Origin: Fulvivirga ligni
GTDB lineage: Bacteria; Bacteroidota; Bacteroidia; Cytophagales; Cyclobacteriaceae
Assembly (NCBI RefSeq): GCF_021389935.1
Contig: NZ_CP089979.1
Coordinates: 5,783,501 to 5,847,500 of the forward strand
Direction of reading: 5' to 3'
Length of the DNA stretch: 64,000 bases
Positions 61,930-64,000 of this stretch are shown piece by piece (the first letter of the stretch is position 1; the number at the start of each line of letters is the position of its first letter). The position numbers were made by a program, and so were the translations under genes. The notes beneath the pieces were generated by a model that saw only the letters and a list, made by a program, of their open reading frames with translations, made no database searches and had not been told where the DNA came from.

Positions 61930-64000
<2,071 letters not shown>

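Overview
The window looks like a chromosomal segment of a free-living, probably marine member of the Bacteroidota (order Cytophagales, Fulvivirga-like). This is an inference from low GC content, several promoters of the Bacteroidetes type (TTTG, about 19-20 nt, TAnnTTTG), weak Shine-Dalgarno signals, tRNA genes without an encoded CCA, a type III glutamine synthetase, TPR-type sensor kinases and many SPII lipoproteins. No phage, insertion sequence, integrase or CRISPR array was seen; this is mostly housekeeping and accessory metabolism.

Layout. 1-1.3 kb: a partial TetR gene diverges from an AHSA1/ArsR/VOC operon across a tandem palindromic operator. 1.4-7.1 kb (minus): a periplasmic binding protein, then a phoH-GNAT-GNAT-comEC-crotonase operon behind a good promoter. 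7.3-11.1 kb: SAM hydroxide adenosyltransferase, a monooxygenase-like protein, tRNA-Leu(CAA), and a DUF5694 protein followed by two lipoproteins. 11.2-15.1 kb (minus): two exported Gfo/Idh/MocA oxidoreductases and a double-DUF1080 protein, a probable 3-keto-glycoside breakdown operon. 15.2-18.9 kb: thioredoxin-like and lipoprotein genes, a strongly supported but unusual tRNA-like RNA gene (promoter, cloverleaf ends, terminator) at 16.35-16.58 kb, YARHG and PhzF proteins. 18.9-24.3 kb (minus): glutaminyl cyclase, YeeE/YedE and TauE sulfur transporters, and cytochrome bd oxidase with a small membrane protein. 24.4-29.5 kb: a PhoD phosphatase, then the four-gene Anbu operon (circularly permuted ATP-grasp, alpha-E, Anbu proteasome-like peptidase, transglutaminase). 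29.5-33 kb: a Crp-type regulator diverging from a secreted small protein, SulP transporter and beta-carbonic anhydrase. 33-37.6 kb: S41 protease, NlpC/P60 peptidase, glutamine synthetase III. 38-42.2 kb: PAP2, GT39, GT2 and a flippase-like membrane protein, probably polyprenyl-phosphate-linked envelope glycosylation. 42.2-51 kb: old yellow enzyme, histidine phosphatase, NTF2-like, TPR, HD-domain, ArsC-like, ParA plus a frameshifted partner gene, cystathionine gamma-synthase and a TPR histidine kinase. 51-54.2 kb: a His/Arg/Ser-rich secreted protein, a lipoprotein, a CAT-like acetyltransferase and a dienoyl-CoA-reductase-like SDR. 54.3-57.3 kb: bioF-bioD-bioA. 57.3-61.6 kb (minus): MscS channel and a large membrane-anchored propeller protein. 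61.7-64 kb (minus): terminator, 5S rRNA and the 3' part of 23S rRNA.

The best candidate for something undescribed is the tRNA-like RNA at 16.4 kb. It keeps the acceptor, D-arm and T-arm signatures of a class II (Leu-like) tRNA, but has an oversized central region and no U33. The Anbu operon is a known but functionally unsolved system. The A8 frameshift behind parA is the clearest coding anomaly.
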